Under the pieces are notes generated by a model. That model ran no database searches and was not told where the DNA came from. It saw nothing but the letters and a program-made list of their open reading frames with translations. A DNA stretch of 64,000 nt from Myxococcus xanthus. Lineage in GTDB: Bacteria; Myxococcota; Myxococcia; Myxococcales; Myxococcaceae. The first letter of the stretch is position 1. Each line of letters begins with the position of its first letter. Positions 52,449 to 61,018 of the stretch are shown in pieces. The stretch is taken from the NCBI RefSeq assembly GCF_006402735.1, contig NZ_CP017174.1, forward strand, positions 4,033,001 to 4,097,000. Reading direction: 5' to 3'. Made by a program: the position numbers and the translations under genes.

Positions 52449-54764
52449 GTGCAGATCTCGTGCCCTCAGTGCTCGATGCAGTACGTCCTCGACTCCCGCT
52501 TGCTGCCGCCGGGGGGCGCCTCCGTCCAGTGCACGCGCTGTGGTCACGTGTTCATGGCCGCGCCACATGGTGCGCCGCCGCCCTCGCGATCGACTCCGGC
52601 GGTGACGGGTGGGGCGGGGCCCGCGCGCTCGAGCATGAAGTCCACGCAGCTCTTCGCGGGAACTCCGCCTGGAGCCACGGCGGGTTCGTCCGTGACGACG
52701 ACGACGCAGGTGTTCGGCGCGGGAGCCGCGGAGCGTTCGGCGCAAGCGCCTTCGTCGGGGGCGCCGATGGGTACGACGCAGTCGTACGGTGCGGTGGCGT
52801 CGAAGGGGCAGGGTGCCGGCAACGCGACGCAGACATTCGGGGCGGTGCCTCCCACGGCGAGCAACGCCACTCAGACCTTCGGGGCAGCGCCCCCAGTAGC
52901 CCCCGTGGGCGTGACGCAGGCTCCTGGCGCAGTTCCCACGGCGAGCAACGCGACGCAGACGTTCGGAGCGGTGCCTGCCGTTGCACCCGTTGGAGCCACG
53001 CAGACGTTTGGGGTCGCTCAGGCGACTGGGCGGAGCGCTGGCAACGCGACGCAGGCGTTCGGGACGATGCCTTTCAGGGGACCGGCGGCTGATGCCGGCA
53101 CCTCGTCGCAGGGCGGAACTCCCGGGGTCGGGACACAGGCGTTCGGCGCGGTTCCTCCAGTGGCACCTGTAGTTCCCCCTGTAGGAAGGACGCAGACCTA
53201 CGGCGCGGTTCCCGGACAGCAACATGGGTCGCCAGGGAGTGCCAGACAGGGCTCCGTGGCACCAGGCAACGCGACCCAGACCTTTGGTGCGTACGCACCT
53301 CCGCAGGCTGGCGCCTTCATGACGCCAGACCCGGGTTCCGTGTCCACGCCTCCTCCCGTGAGCCCGAGTCACGTCGGCGGGGCGCGGGTTGCATCCCAGG
53401 GCTCCGCCTCGACGGACGGCGTCCCCGTTGGATTCTCCGCGCCACCCGCGAGCGATTCCGTGGCCCCACTAGGGCGCAGCCAGACGTTCAGCGCCGTTCA
53501 GCCGTCTGCCTCCGAGGCACCGGTGGGGTCGAAGCGTGTCTTCGGCTCCGTGCCGCCCATTCCCGCGCCCGCGAGCCTGTCCGGAGACGGCGCCACGGAC
53601 GCGCCCTTCTCGGGCGTCCGAGCGACGAGCCCCTTCGGCCTGTCACCGCTGTCCGGCGCCGACAGTGGCATCCAGCTCCCGCCAGAATCGGACCCCACTG
53701 CGACGCCGGGCGCCGGGGCAGGGGGGCTGAGTTCCCTCGATGACTCCAGTGCCTCGGACCTGGGCCCTGTGGCCGGAGCCGCATCGCGCCGGGCCCCACT
53801 GGAGCTCCCTCCGGACCTGATTGCGTCGACCCGTCTGTCGATGGACGGAGCGCGGACGTTCGAGAACGGCAGCTCCCAGCGAATCCGTCCCCGGGTGGTG
53901 CTGGCCATCCTGGTTGGACTCATCGTGGTGGCCTCGCTGGGCTACGTCGCGCTGAAGAATCGCGGGGTGGAGATCCCCGCCAATGTGGTGGATTCGACGG
54001 ACCGTGCGTCGGTGCTGCTCCGTCGGGATGACGCCACCTCTCGTAAGCAGGCCATCGAGCGGCTGCGAAGCATCGCCATCGAGAATCCCGGCTACGTCGA
54101 CGTCCAATCCGAACTGGCGGTAGCGCTCACGCTGAACCTGTCCGACGTCCAGGCCGATGCCGAGCGTCTGCGTCTCCGGGGCGATGCCATCGCCCGGGGC
54201 CTGGAGGCCGCGGCGAAGATGCGCGTCCTCGCCGACCAGGTGGCTCGCCGCACCTCCCTCCAGCAGGAGCAGGAGGCCACCGCGCGCGACATGGCGTCCC
54301 TGCGTGTCACCACCGCCACGCTTCGCAAGGAACTGGACGTGCAGTTGGCCCAGTTGAACAAGGCGCCGGAGTCCGAGCCGCCCAGCGCCGCGGCGGCACG
54401 GCTCAAGGCACGCGCCCTCCATGCCTCCGTCCTGGCGGCGCCGGACTCCCTGGCCCTGGCCGAGCGTCTGCGCAACGTGGAGAGCGCGCCGTACCCGTGG
54501 AGCACGCTGGCTCGGGCCGAGTACGCGCTGGTCGCCGGGTCGCCGCCGGAGTCGCTCCAGGCGGTGGCCAAGGACTTGGAGGCGCTGCGCCAGGCCGACA
54601 GCACGCTCCTGCGCGCCTACCTGCTCGGTGCCCGCGTGGCGCTGAAGCTGAAGGACACAGCCGCGGCCCGTTCACTCCTGGACGACGCCGTGGCGTTGAA
54701 CCCGAACCACCAGGCGGCGGCTCGGCTGATCGCGCAGATTGACGCGGATGCCGCCTCGCCCTGA
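52449..54764 (+). CDS. Zinc-ribbon membrane protein with TQxFG repeats and helical C-terminus
   Basis: The gene encodes 771 residues from GTG 52449. Residues 1-38 form an MJ0042-type zinc ribbon (CPQCSMQY, then CTRCGHVF). From about 60 to 360 the chain is low-complexity Ala/Pro/Gly/Thr with about 12-14 copies of a short motif around T-Q-x-F-G-A (such as NATQTFGAV, GTTQSYGAV, GRTQTYGAV), separated by roughly 10-30 residues. A single membrane helix follows (VVLAILVGLIVVASLGYVAL, about 485-505). The last 250 residues are helical and TPR-like (VQSELAVALTLNLSDVQAD, then LDDAVALNPNHQAAARLI). Similar zinc-ribbon/disorder/TM/TPR layouts are common in myxobacteria; the repeated Thr could be phosphorylated. 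Confidence 0.82.
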   Translation: MQISCPQCSMQYVLDSRLLPPGGASVQCTRCGHVFMAAPHGAPPPSRSTPAVTGGAGPARSSMKSTQLFAGTPPGATAGSSVTTTTQVFGAGAAERSAQAPSSGAPMGTTQSYGAVASKGQGAGNATQTFGAVPPTASNATQTFGAAPPVAPVGVTQAPGAVPTASNATQTFGAVPAVAPVGATQTFGVAQATGRSAGNATQAFGTMPFRGPAADAGTSSQGGTPGVGTQAFGAVPPVAPVVPPVGRTQTYGAVPGQQHGSPGSARQGSVAPGNATQTFGAYAPPQAGAFMTPDPGSVSTPPPVSPSHVGGARVASQGSASTDGVPVGFSAPPASDSVAPLGRSQTFSAVQPSASEAPVGSKRVFGSVPPIPAPASLSGDGATDAPFSGVRATSPFGLSPLSGADSGIQLPPESDPTATPGAGAGGLSSLDDSSASDLGPVAGAASRRAPLELPPDLIASTRLSMDGARTFENGSSQRIRPRVVLAILVGLIVVASLGYVALKNRGVEIPANVVDSTDRASVLLRRDDATSRKQAIERLRSIAIENPGYVDVQSELAVALTLNLSDVQADAERLRLRGDAIARGLEAAAKMRVLADQVARRTSLQQEQEATARDMASLRVTTATLRKELDVQLAQLNKAPESEPPSAAAARLKARALHASVLAAPDSLALAERLRNVESAPYPWSTLARAEYALVAGSPPESLQAVAKDLEALRQADSTLLRAYLLGARVALKLKDTAAARSLLDDAVALNPNHQAAARLIAQIDADAASP

Positions 54765-54930
54765 AGCGACGACCGCTTCCTCGGTCTCGAGGGCTGGAGA
54801 AAGTCCAGTCCTTCACCCGGTGCCGAGCCCTCCGTGGCGCCACTGCGTGTGATTTCAAGCGCGTGGACGAGGCACGCCTCTTGCTGAACCCGGACCCGTT
54901 TCGAGGAATGGGTGCTGGGAGGCAGGGGTG

Positions 54931-56112
54931 ATGGCGGAGGTCTTCTTCTGGTGTGCCGTGCTGCTGCTCGCACACACTTACTTTCTCTACCCCTTGAGTC
55001 TTTTCTTGCTCGAAGGGGCCGCGCAGGTGCTCAAGAACGCCCGCGATGTACGGCGCGCGGAAACAGTCAATCACAGCTCCGGCGGGCAGCGGGCGTTGCC
55101 CTCGGTGAGTCTGGTGGTGGCGGCCTACAACGAGGTTTCGTGCATCCAGCAGAAGCTGGAGAACAGTCTCGCGCTGGCGTACCCGGCGGAGCGGTTCGAG
55201 GTGCTCATCGGTTCGGATGGTTCGTCGGACGGGACGGATGACATCGTCTGCGGTTGCTCCGACGCGCGCGTGCGGCTGTCGCCGGCGCCTCGGGCGGGCA
55301 AGACGACGGTGCTCAACCGCTGCATCCCCATGGCGCAGGGGGACATCGTCGTTCTTTCCGACGCCAACACGATGATCGAACCCGAGGCCATCGAGCGGCT
55401 GGTGCGCCACTTCGAGGACCCGGAGGTGGGGGCCGTCTGCGGCAAGCTTCGGCTCTACAACCCCACGAAGCAGGACTACGAGGAGAGCGCGTACTGGAGC
55501 TACGAGTCGCTCATCAAGATGTACGAGGGGCGGCGCGGCGCGGTGGTGGGGGCCAACGGTGGCCTCTATGCCATCCGGCGCTCGCTGTTCACCCAGCTGC
55601 CGCCGTCCACCATCGTGGACGACTTCGTGATTCCGCTGCGCATCCTGGATCAGGGCTACAAGGTCGTCTACGAAGAGCACGCCGTGGCGCACGAGGAGAC
55701 CACGGAAGATTACGGCAAGGAGTTCGGCCGCCGGGCGCGCATCGCCGCGGGCAACTTCCAGAGCATCCGCATGGTGCCCGGGCTGTTGCTGCCGACCGCG
55801 GGCTTCCCGGCCTTCGCCTTCTGGTCGCACAAGCTGCTGCGCTGGTTCGCTCCCGCGTTGATGGGGTTGGCGCTGGTGGCGAACCTGTTCCTGCTGGACC
55901 GGCTCTTCTACCAGTTCACCCTGTTCAGCCAGGTGCTGTTCTACGCACTCGCGTACCTGGGGAAGACGGGGGTGCTGAAGCGGGGCACGGCGAAGAAGGC
56001 CGCGTCGGTGGCGTACTACTTCGTGACCATGAACCTAGCCATCGTCGTGGGGTTCTGGCGCTTCCTGCGCAACTCGCAGCGCGCCGCGTGGGACCGGACG
56101 GCGCGCGCGTAG
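54931..56112 (+). CDS. Membrane glycosyltransferase, family 2
   Basis: This 393-residue protein has an N-terminal membrane helix (FFWCAVLLLAHTYFLYPLSL), then a GT-A fold: SLVVAAYNEVSCIQQKLENS, IGSDGSSDGTDDIV, GDIVVLSDANTMIEP (the metal-binding D-x-N/D position) and STIVDDFVIPLRILDQGYK. C-terminal helices at about 300-320, 330-350 and 365-385 complete the polymerase-like topology. Members add sugars to lipid carriers or build exopolysaccharides using nucleotide sugars. ATG 54931 and the adjacent GTG 54928 are equivalent starts. It converges with the NlpC/P60 gene 18 bases away. Confidence 0.88.
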   Translation: MAEVFFWCAVLLLAHTYFLYPLSLFLLEGAAQVLKNARDVRRAETVNHSSGGQRALPSVSLVVAAYNEVSCIQQKLENSLALAYPAERFEVLIGSDGSSDGTDDIVCGCSDARVRLSPAPRAGKTTVLNRCIPMAQGDIVVLSDANTMIEPEAIERLVRHFEDPEVGAVCGKLRLYNPTKQDYEESAYWSYESLIKMYEGRRGAVVGANGGLYAIRRSLFTQLPPSTIVDDFVIPLRILDQGYKVVYEEHAVAHEETTEDYGKEFGRRARIAAGNFQSIRMVPGLLLPTAGFPAFAFWSHKLLRWFAPALMGLALVANLFLLDRLFYQFTLFSQVLFYALAYLGKTGVLKRGTAKKAASVAYYFVTMNLAIVVGFWRFLRNSQRAAWDRTARA

Positions 56113-56130
56113 TCGGAATCCAGGAGCCCG

Positions 56131-56979
56131 TTACCGCAGTGCCACGGGGACGGGCTTCTGGGCCTTGGGGCTCTTGGGCAGCACGCTGCCGTAGCCCCCG
56201 AAGAGCTGCCCGGTGAGGACGGGCTCGCGGTTGGGGCCTGGGTGCCGGAGCATGTCGTTGAGCACCTCGCCCGTCTTCGGATCCCTCCGAAGGTGCGGGC
56301 GTTCCAGGTTCATGCGGTAGCGCACGACGCCTCGGCGCACGCGGTGGATGACGGTGACCGTCCCGCTGGCGCTGACGTTCTCCACGATGCCCACGTGGGT
56401 GAGGCCGTCATTTCGGCGCCCATCGCGGTTCTGGTCATACGTCTCGTTGAAGAAGACGAGGTCGCCCGGGGTCGGCCGCTCTTCCGAGTACACGTGGCCT
56501 CGCGAGCGGGCGAAGCGGTACATGGCGGTGACGCCGTTGTCGCCGGGCTGCACCGTTCCCCGGAAGGTGACGCCGGCCTGGGCGTAGACGCCTTCGATGA
56601 GGCCGGTGCAGTCGGACGGGTACTTCCGGCCGTTGAGTGCAACCTGCGTCTTGCCCACCAGCGAGCGCGCCGTGGTCACCACCTTGGCGCGGGCATCACC
56701 GGCCACGGGGGTGGGGCGCGTGGCCCGGGCCGGCGTCGCGCGGGACTTGCCACCCGGCGCCTTGGCCGGGCGGGCGGCCACCGTGCCGGGACGCTCCGCG
56801 GGCGCCTTGGGGGCCGCGGTGGCCACCTGCTTGGAAAGGGACTCGCGCGGGAAGGCGGGCGGGGAGGCGGAGCGGTAGCGAAGACTGTAGGAGTCCAGCC
56901 ATGGCTCCAGCGGCGCGCCCGTGGTGGCGCAGCCGGTCGCCAGCGTGGCGAGGATTCCCATCAGCGTGACTGTCCTCAT
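56131..56979 (-). CDS. NlpC/P60-like lipoprotein
   Basis: The gene encodes 282 residues from ATG 56979, 6 bases after GGGAGG. The signal MRTVTLMGILATLATGC ends in lipobox LATGC. After a Pro/Ala/Lys linker (residues about 60-115) comes a cysteine-peptidase-type domain: catalytic Cys in YPSDCTGLIEGVYAQAG, and His in GLTHVGIVENV. The region between (PTPGDLVFFNETYDQNRDG) matches the GDLVFF strand of NlpC/P60 and CHAP domains. It would cleave peptidoglycan peptides at the cell envelope. Confidence 0.83.
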   Translation of the reverse strand: MRTVTLMGILATLATGCATTGAPLEPWLDSYSLRYRSASPPAFPRESLSKQVATAAPKAPAERPGTVAARPAKAPGGKSRATPARATRPTPVAGDARAKVVTTARSLVGKTQVALNGRKYPSDCTGLIEGVYAQAGVTFRGTVQPGDNGVTAMYRFARSRGHVYSEERPTPGDLVFFNETYDQNRDGRRNDGLTHVGIVENVSASGTVTVIHRVRRGVVRYRMNLERPHLRRDPKTGEVLNDMLRHPGPNREPVLTGQLFGGYGSVLPKSPKAQKPVPVALR

Positions 56980-57113
56980 GGTGCGACCTCCCTGTAGCGT
57001 CCTGGGGCACATGGTCCGCCTGGGAAGCTGTGTCGTCAAAAAACCTACCCAGGCAACCGTCCGTCCACGCTCGGGTTTCCGGGTGGGCGCGGGTGCGGTA
57101 TTGCTCCAGGGAC

Positions 57114-58805
57114 ATGGCCTCCTTTCGCCGAGCCCTCGCCGTCCTGTTGCTGGCCACTGGCTGCATCCCCTCGCCGTATGACCGCGCGGCGAAGAAGGAC
57201 ACCATCGACGGCTATCGCGCCTTCCTTCGCGAGTACCCCACGCACGCGGACACCGACGCGGCCGAGGCGCGGCTGGAGGAGCTGGAGTTCGAGGAAGCGA
57301 AGCGCCTGCACACGGTGATTGCCTACAAGCGCTTCCTGGAGGCGTACCCCGACGCGGCCCAGGCGCGCACGGCGAAGACGCTGTTGGAGGGCCTGCGCTT
57401 CAACGGGGCGAAGGAGACGGACACCGTCGCCGGCTGGCGCCAGTTCCTGCAGGAGCACCCGGAGGGCGTCCAGCGCGACGAGGCGAAGCGCCTGCTGTCG
57501 GAGGCGGAAGCGCGCGAGCTGGCCACCACGGAGGATCCGCGCAAGCTGGCGGAGTACCTGCGCGCGTCGCCGGATGATCCCCGCCGCCAGGACGTGGAGG
57601 CCCGCCTGGATGCCCAGGCCTTCGCGCAGGCCAAGGCCTCCGGCGCGACGAAGCTCTTCGCGTACCTCAAGGAGCACCCGGCCGGCGCGCACCGCGAGGA
57701 GGCGCGCGTCCTGCTGCTGCTGCTGGAGGTAGAAGGCCTGCTCGTCTCCGGCCTGGTGGACGAGGCCGAGGCCAGGGTGAAGGCCCATCCCCTGGGCCCG
57801 AAGCTCACGGCCTTCCCGGAGCGGCTCGCCTCCGCCCGCGCCGAGCGCGCCGCCCTGGCCCGGCCGGAGCCCCTGGCCCAGGCCGCCCACGTGGGGCACT
57901 ACCTGCGCGGAGTGGAGGACCTGAGCCGCGCGCTGGTCGCGCCCGACGCGCTGGACCGCTGGCAGGCCGCGGAGGAGCTGGGGCAGCACGTGACGGTGCG
58001 CGTGTTGGATCCGTTGTTGGAGAGCCTGCGCGCGGCGCGCAACCCGCTGATCCGTCAGCACGCCCTGGAGTCCCTGCGCACGGTGCTGGCGGCGCTGCCC
58101 AAGCCGGTGGCGGAGTACGAGGTGTCCTCGCGCCTGGACGCCCTTCGCGAGCGCGCCACCAGCGCGGAGATGTACCTCACGGTGGCGGTGCTGCTGGACC
58201 TGTCCGGCCAGCTGGCCCAGGCGTCCACGGAGTACCAACGCGCCGCCGAGTCGGGCGTGCCAGATCCAGTCATCCTGCGGCGCTGGGTGCAGATTCGCGA
58301 GGAGCGGCGCCAGCACTTCTCCGCGGCGGTGGCGGCGCGGCAGCTGGCGCTGTGGTCGCTGGAGGTGGCGCAGGAGGAGCCGGTGACGCCCGAGGGCCGT
58401 GTTCCCCTGGCGTCGGCGCGGCAGCTCTGCGCGGCGGCCGTCAACGCGAACTTCGCCGTGGCGGCCATTGCCCGCGCCCGGTCCGAGAGCACCGAGTTCC
58501 CCGAGGACCTGGCGGAGTTCGAGCGCAAGGCAGCGGACGCCAAGCGGCTGGCGGACGCGCGGCTGGCCGACGCGGAGCTGCTGCTGCGTGAGCAGTCGCC
58601 CGGCGTGAAGACGTGCGCGGACCGCGGTGTGCGGGACCGCCTGGAGAACGCCGTGAAGGAGCGCACCGCCGCGCTGGACTCGGTGGCGACGAAGCTGCCG
58701 CAGGTGGGGCGGCTGCTGCTGGAGGTGGCCCGGCAGCGGGATCCGTCGCCCCAGGTCCGCGCGGCCGCGTCCGCCCGGCTGACCGCGCTCAAACCGGTTC
58801 CCTGA
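57114..58805 (+). CDS. Lipoprotein with helical repeats
   Basis: This 563-residue lipoprotein has the signal ASFRRALAVLLLATGC with lipobox LATGC. Residues about 25-200 hold about five 33-37-residue helical units that share the pattern Y..FL..YP....A..A...L (DGYRAFLREYPTHADTD, YKRFLEAYPDAAQAR, WRQFLQEHPEGVQRDEA, FAYLKEHPAGAHREEA). The middle has HEAT-like helices (DRWQAAEELGQHVTVRVLDPLL), and later TPR-like and coiled-coil segments rich in Ala/Arg/Glu. It is probably a periplasmic scaffold. It is divergent from the NlpC/P60 gene and 44 bases upstream of the helicase gene. The function is unknown. Confidence 0.75.
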   Translation: MASFRRALAVLLLATGCIPSPYDRAAKKDTIDGYRAFLREYPTHADTDAAEARLEELEFEEAKRLHTVIAYKRFLEAYPDAAQARTAKTLLEGLRFNGAKETDTVAGWRQFLQEHPEGVQRDEAKRLLSEAEARELATTEDPRKLAEYLRASPDDPRRQDVEARLDAQAFAQAKASGATKLFAYLKEHPAGAHREEARVLLLLLEVEGLLVSGLVDEAEARVKAHPLGPKLTAFPERLASARAERAALARPEPLAQAAHVGHYLRGVEDLSRALVAPDALDRWQAAEELGQHVTVRVLDPLLESLRAARNPLIRQHALESLRTVLAALPKPVAEYEVSSRLDALRERATSAEMYLTVAVLLDLSGQLAQASTEYQRAAESGVPDPVILRRWVQIREERRQHFSAAVAARQLALWSLEVAQEEPVTPEGRVPLASARQLCAAAVNANFAVAAIARARSESTEFPEDLAEFERKAADAKRLADARLADAELLLREQSPGVKTCADRGVRDRLENAVKERTAALDSVATKLPQVGRLLLEVARQRDPSPQVRAAASARLTALKPVP

Positions 58806-58849
58806 TCCGGGTGTCCCGGGGCGCCGGGCCGGTTAGAGTCTGCGCCCCC

Positions 58850-60928
58850 ATGTCCTCCCGCACCGATACGCTCCAGGCTCCGGCCACGACGCCCTCGCTG
58901 CGGATCGACTATGCCGCGCTCCTCAACGAGGAGCAGCTGCGGGCGGTGGAGGCAGGGGAGGGGCCCGTGCTGGTGATTGCTGGCGCGGGCTCCGGCAAGA
59001 CGCGCACGCTGACCTTCCGGGTGGCGCGAATGCTGGAGCGAGGCGTGCCCCCCGAGGGCATCCTCCTGCTCACGTTCACCAACAAGGCGGCCCGGGAGAT
59101 GACGCGCCGGGTGGAGGAGCTGGCCGGCGCCTTCGTGGACGTGCGGCGCATCCTGGGTGGCACCTTCCACCATGCCGCGCACGTGCTGCTGCGCCAGTAC
59201 GCGGGCGTGCTGGGCTTCTCCACGAACTTCACCGTGCTGGACCGCGAGGACGCGCGGGACTTGATGGTGACGTGCATCGCCGAGCGCCGCCTCAAGAGCG
59301 ACAAGCGCTTCCCCCGGCCGGACCTGGTGTTGGACCTGGTGTCCCTGGCGGCCAACCTCCAGCAGCCCGTGTCACACGTGCTGATGGACCGCCGGCCGCA
59401 GATGTTGCCGCTGGCGCCCGAGGTGCTCGCCGCCGCCGCGCGTTTCCAGCAGCGCAAGGCGCAGATGCACCTGATGGACTTCGATGACCTGCTGGTGCAC
59501 CTCAAGCGCCTGCTGACGCACCATCCGGACGTGAAGGCGCAGCTCACCGAGCGCTTCCGCTGCGTGCTCGTGGACGAGTACCAGGACACCAACCGGCTCC
59601 AGGGCGACCTGGTGGATCTGCTCGCCGGGGAGCGCAAGGACCTCACGGTGGTGGGGGACGACTGCCAGTCCATCTACAGCTTCCGGGGGGCGGACTTCAC
59701 CAACATCATCGGCTTCCCTGAACGCTACCCGGGCTGCTCCGTCCACGCGCTGACGCGAAACTACCGCTCCACGCCGGAAATCCTACGGCTGGCCAACACC
59801 TCCATCGCCCTCAACACGAACCAGTTCCCCAAGGTGCTGACGGCGGCCCGGTCCCCGGGCGTCAAGCCGCTCATCGTCCCCGCCCGGGATGCCGGGGAGC
59901 AGGCCGCCGACGTGGCCCAGCGCATCGGTGAGCTCCGTGACCAGGGCCTGTCCCTGGAGGCCATGGCGGTGCTGTACCGGGCCCACAATCACTCGCTGGA
60001 GCTCCAACTGGAGCTGACCCGGCGCGGCATCCCTTTCCGGGTGCGCTCCGGCGTCCGCTTCTTCGAGCAGTCCCACATCAAGGACGTGCTGGCCCACCTC
60101 CGGCTGGTGAACAACCCCGGGGATGAGCTGGCCTTCAAGCGTGTCATCCGGCGCGTCCCAGGCGTGGGACCGGCGACCGCCGAGCACCTCTGGACCGCCC
60201 TGCGCGCATTGCCGGAGGGGACACCCCTGGCGGAGGGGCTGGCCCATGCGGACGTCCGTGCGCACCTGCCACGCAAGGCGCAGAAGGGATTCCAAGCCTT
60301 CGGTGACCTGATGGGGCGGCTGACCCTGCCGGAGGCGTCCCCCTCACCGGGACGGCTCATCGAGGACGTCCTCGCCGGGGGCTACGCGGACTTCCTCCGG
60401 GCGGAGTTCTCCGAGGAGGAGCACCGGGAGGACGACGTCCGCCAACTGGCGGAGTTCGCAGGCCGCTTCGAGGACGTGGCGCGCTTCCTGTCGGAGATCG
60501 CCCTGGTGTCGGAGTTCGCGGCGGGAGAGGCCCTGAGGGAAGAGGGGCCGGAGGCGTGCCTGACGCTGTCCACCGTCCATCAGGCCAAGGGACTGGAGTG
60601 GCGGGCCGTCTTCGTCCTGTGGCTGGCGGACGGGCGGTTTCCGCTGTCACTGGCCACGCGCCTGCCTGAGGAGGAGGAAGAGGAGCGGCGGCTGTTCTAC
60701 GTGGCCCTGACGCGGGCACGGGACACCCTGGTGCTGGTGTACCCCCAGTCGGTGCTGCCCCGGGACGGGGAGCGGATCCTCCTGCGGCCGTCCCGCTTCC
60801 TCCAGGAACTGCCCGGCGGGGAGGACGCACCGTTCGACCGGTGCATCCTGTCCACCCTGGAGGCGGAGCCCGAGGCGGCCGTGGGGCAGGACGGGCCCCC
60901 TCCGGGTGGATCGGACCCGGTGGACTGA
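58850..60928 (+). CDS. UvrD/Rep-type superfamily 1 DNA helicase
   Basis: The protein has 692 residues. SF1A motifs appear in order: Q-motif and I (LNEEQLRAVEAGEGPVLVIA, then GAGSGKTRTL), Ia (LLLTFTNKAAREM), II (VDEYQDTN), III (DCQSIYSFRGA), IV (LTRNYRSTPEIL), V (STVHQAKGLEWRAVFV) and VI (EEERRLFYVALTRAR). It is a 3'-5' ATP-dependent DNA translocase by family. It is slightly shorter than E. coli UvrD because the C-terminal tail is brief. It would act in repair or replication restart. ATG 58850 begins 14 codons before the conserved region. Confidence 0.92.
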   Translation: MSSRTDTLQAPATTPSLRIDYAALLNEEQLRAVEAGEGPVLVIAGAGSGKTRTLTFRVARMLERGVPPEGILLLTFTNKAAREMTRRVEELAGAFVDVRRILGGTFHHAAHVLLRQYAGVLGFSTNFTVLDREDARDLMVTCIAERRLKSDKRFPRPDLVLDLVSLAANLQQPVSHVLMDRRPQMLPLAPEVLAAAARFQQRKAQMHLMDFDDLLVHLKRLLTHHPDVKAQLTERFRCVLVDEYQDTNRLQGDLVDLLAGERKDLTVVGDDCQSIYSFRGADFTNIIGFPERYPGCSVHALTRNYRSTPEILRLANTSIALNTNQFPKVLTAARSPGVKPLIVPARDAGEQAADVAQRIGELRDQGLSLEAMAVLYRAHNHSLELQLELTRRGIPFRVRSGVRFFEQSHIKDVLAHLRLVNNPGDELAFKRVIRRVPGVGPATAEHLWTALRALPEGTPLAEGLAHADVRAHLPRKAQKGFQAFGDLMGRLTLPEASPSPGRLIEDVLAGGYADFLRAEFSEEEHREDDVRQLAEFAGRFEDVARFLSEIALVSEFAAGEALREEGPEACLTLSTVHQAKGLEWRAVFVLWLADGRFPLSLATRLPEEEEEERRLFYVALTRARDTLVLVYPQSVLPRDGERILLRPSRFLQELPGGEDAPFDRCILSTLEAEPEAAVGQDGPPPGGSDPVD

Positions 60929-60944
60929 CACCGTCGCCCAGAAA

Positions 60945-60962
60945 CGCGCACTCCTGTGCGCG
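60945..60962 (+). terminator. Short hairpin after the helicase gene
   Basis: CGCGCAC (60945-60951) pairs perfectly with GTGCGCG (60956-60962) around TCCT, 16 bases after the helicase stop. The following bases have no T-tract. It could be a weak terminator or part of the leader of the Hsp70 gene, whose alternative GTG start (60956) lies inside the stem. Confidence 0.35.
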
Positions 60963-61018
60963 ACGTGATAGACAGTGGAATCAGGGGCGGCGTCTTCCGG
61001 CACGAGCCCCCTCACTTC

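Noticed and set aside
52800-53300. Repeats in the zinc-ribbon gene as a CRISPR or mobile element
   Set aside because: Repeats are short, irregularly spaced and in frame, encoding the TQxFG motifs.
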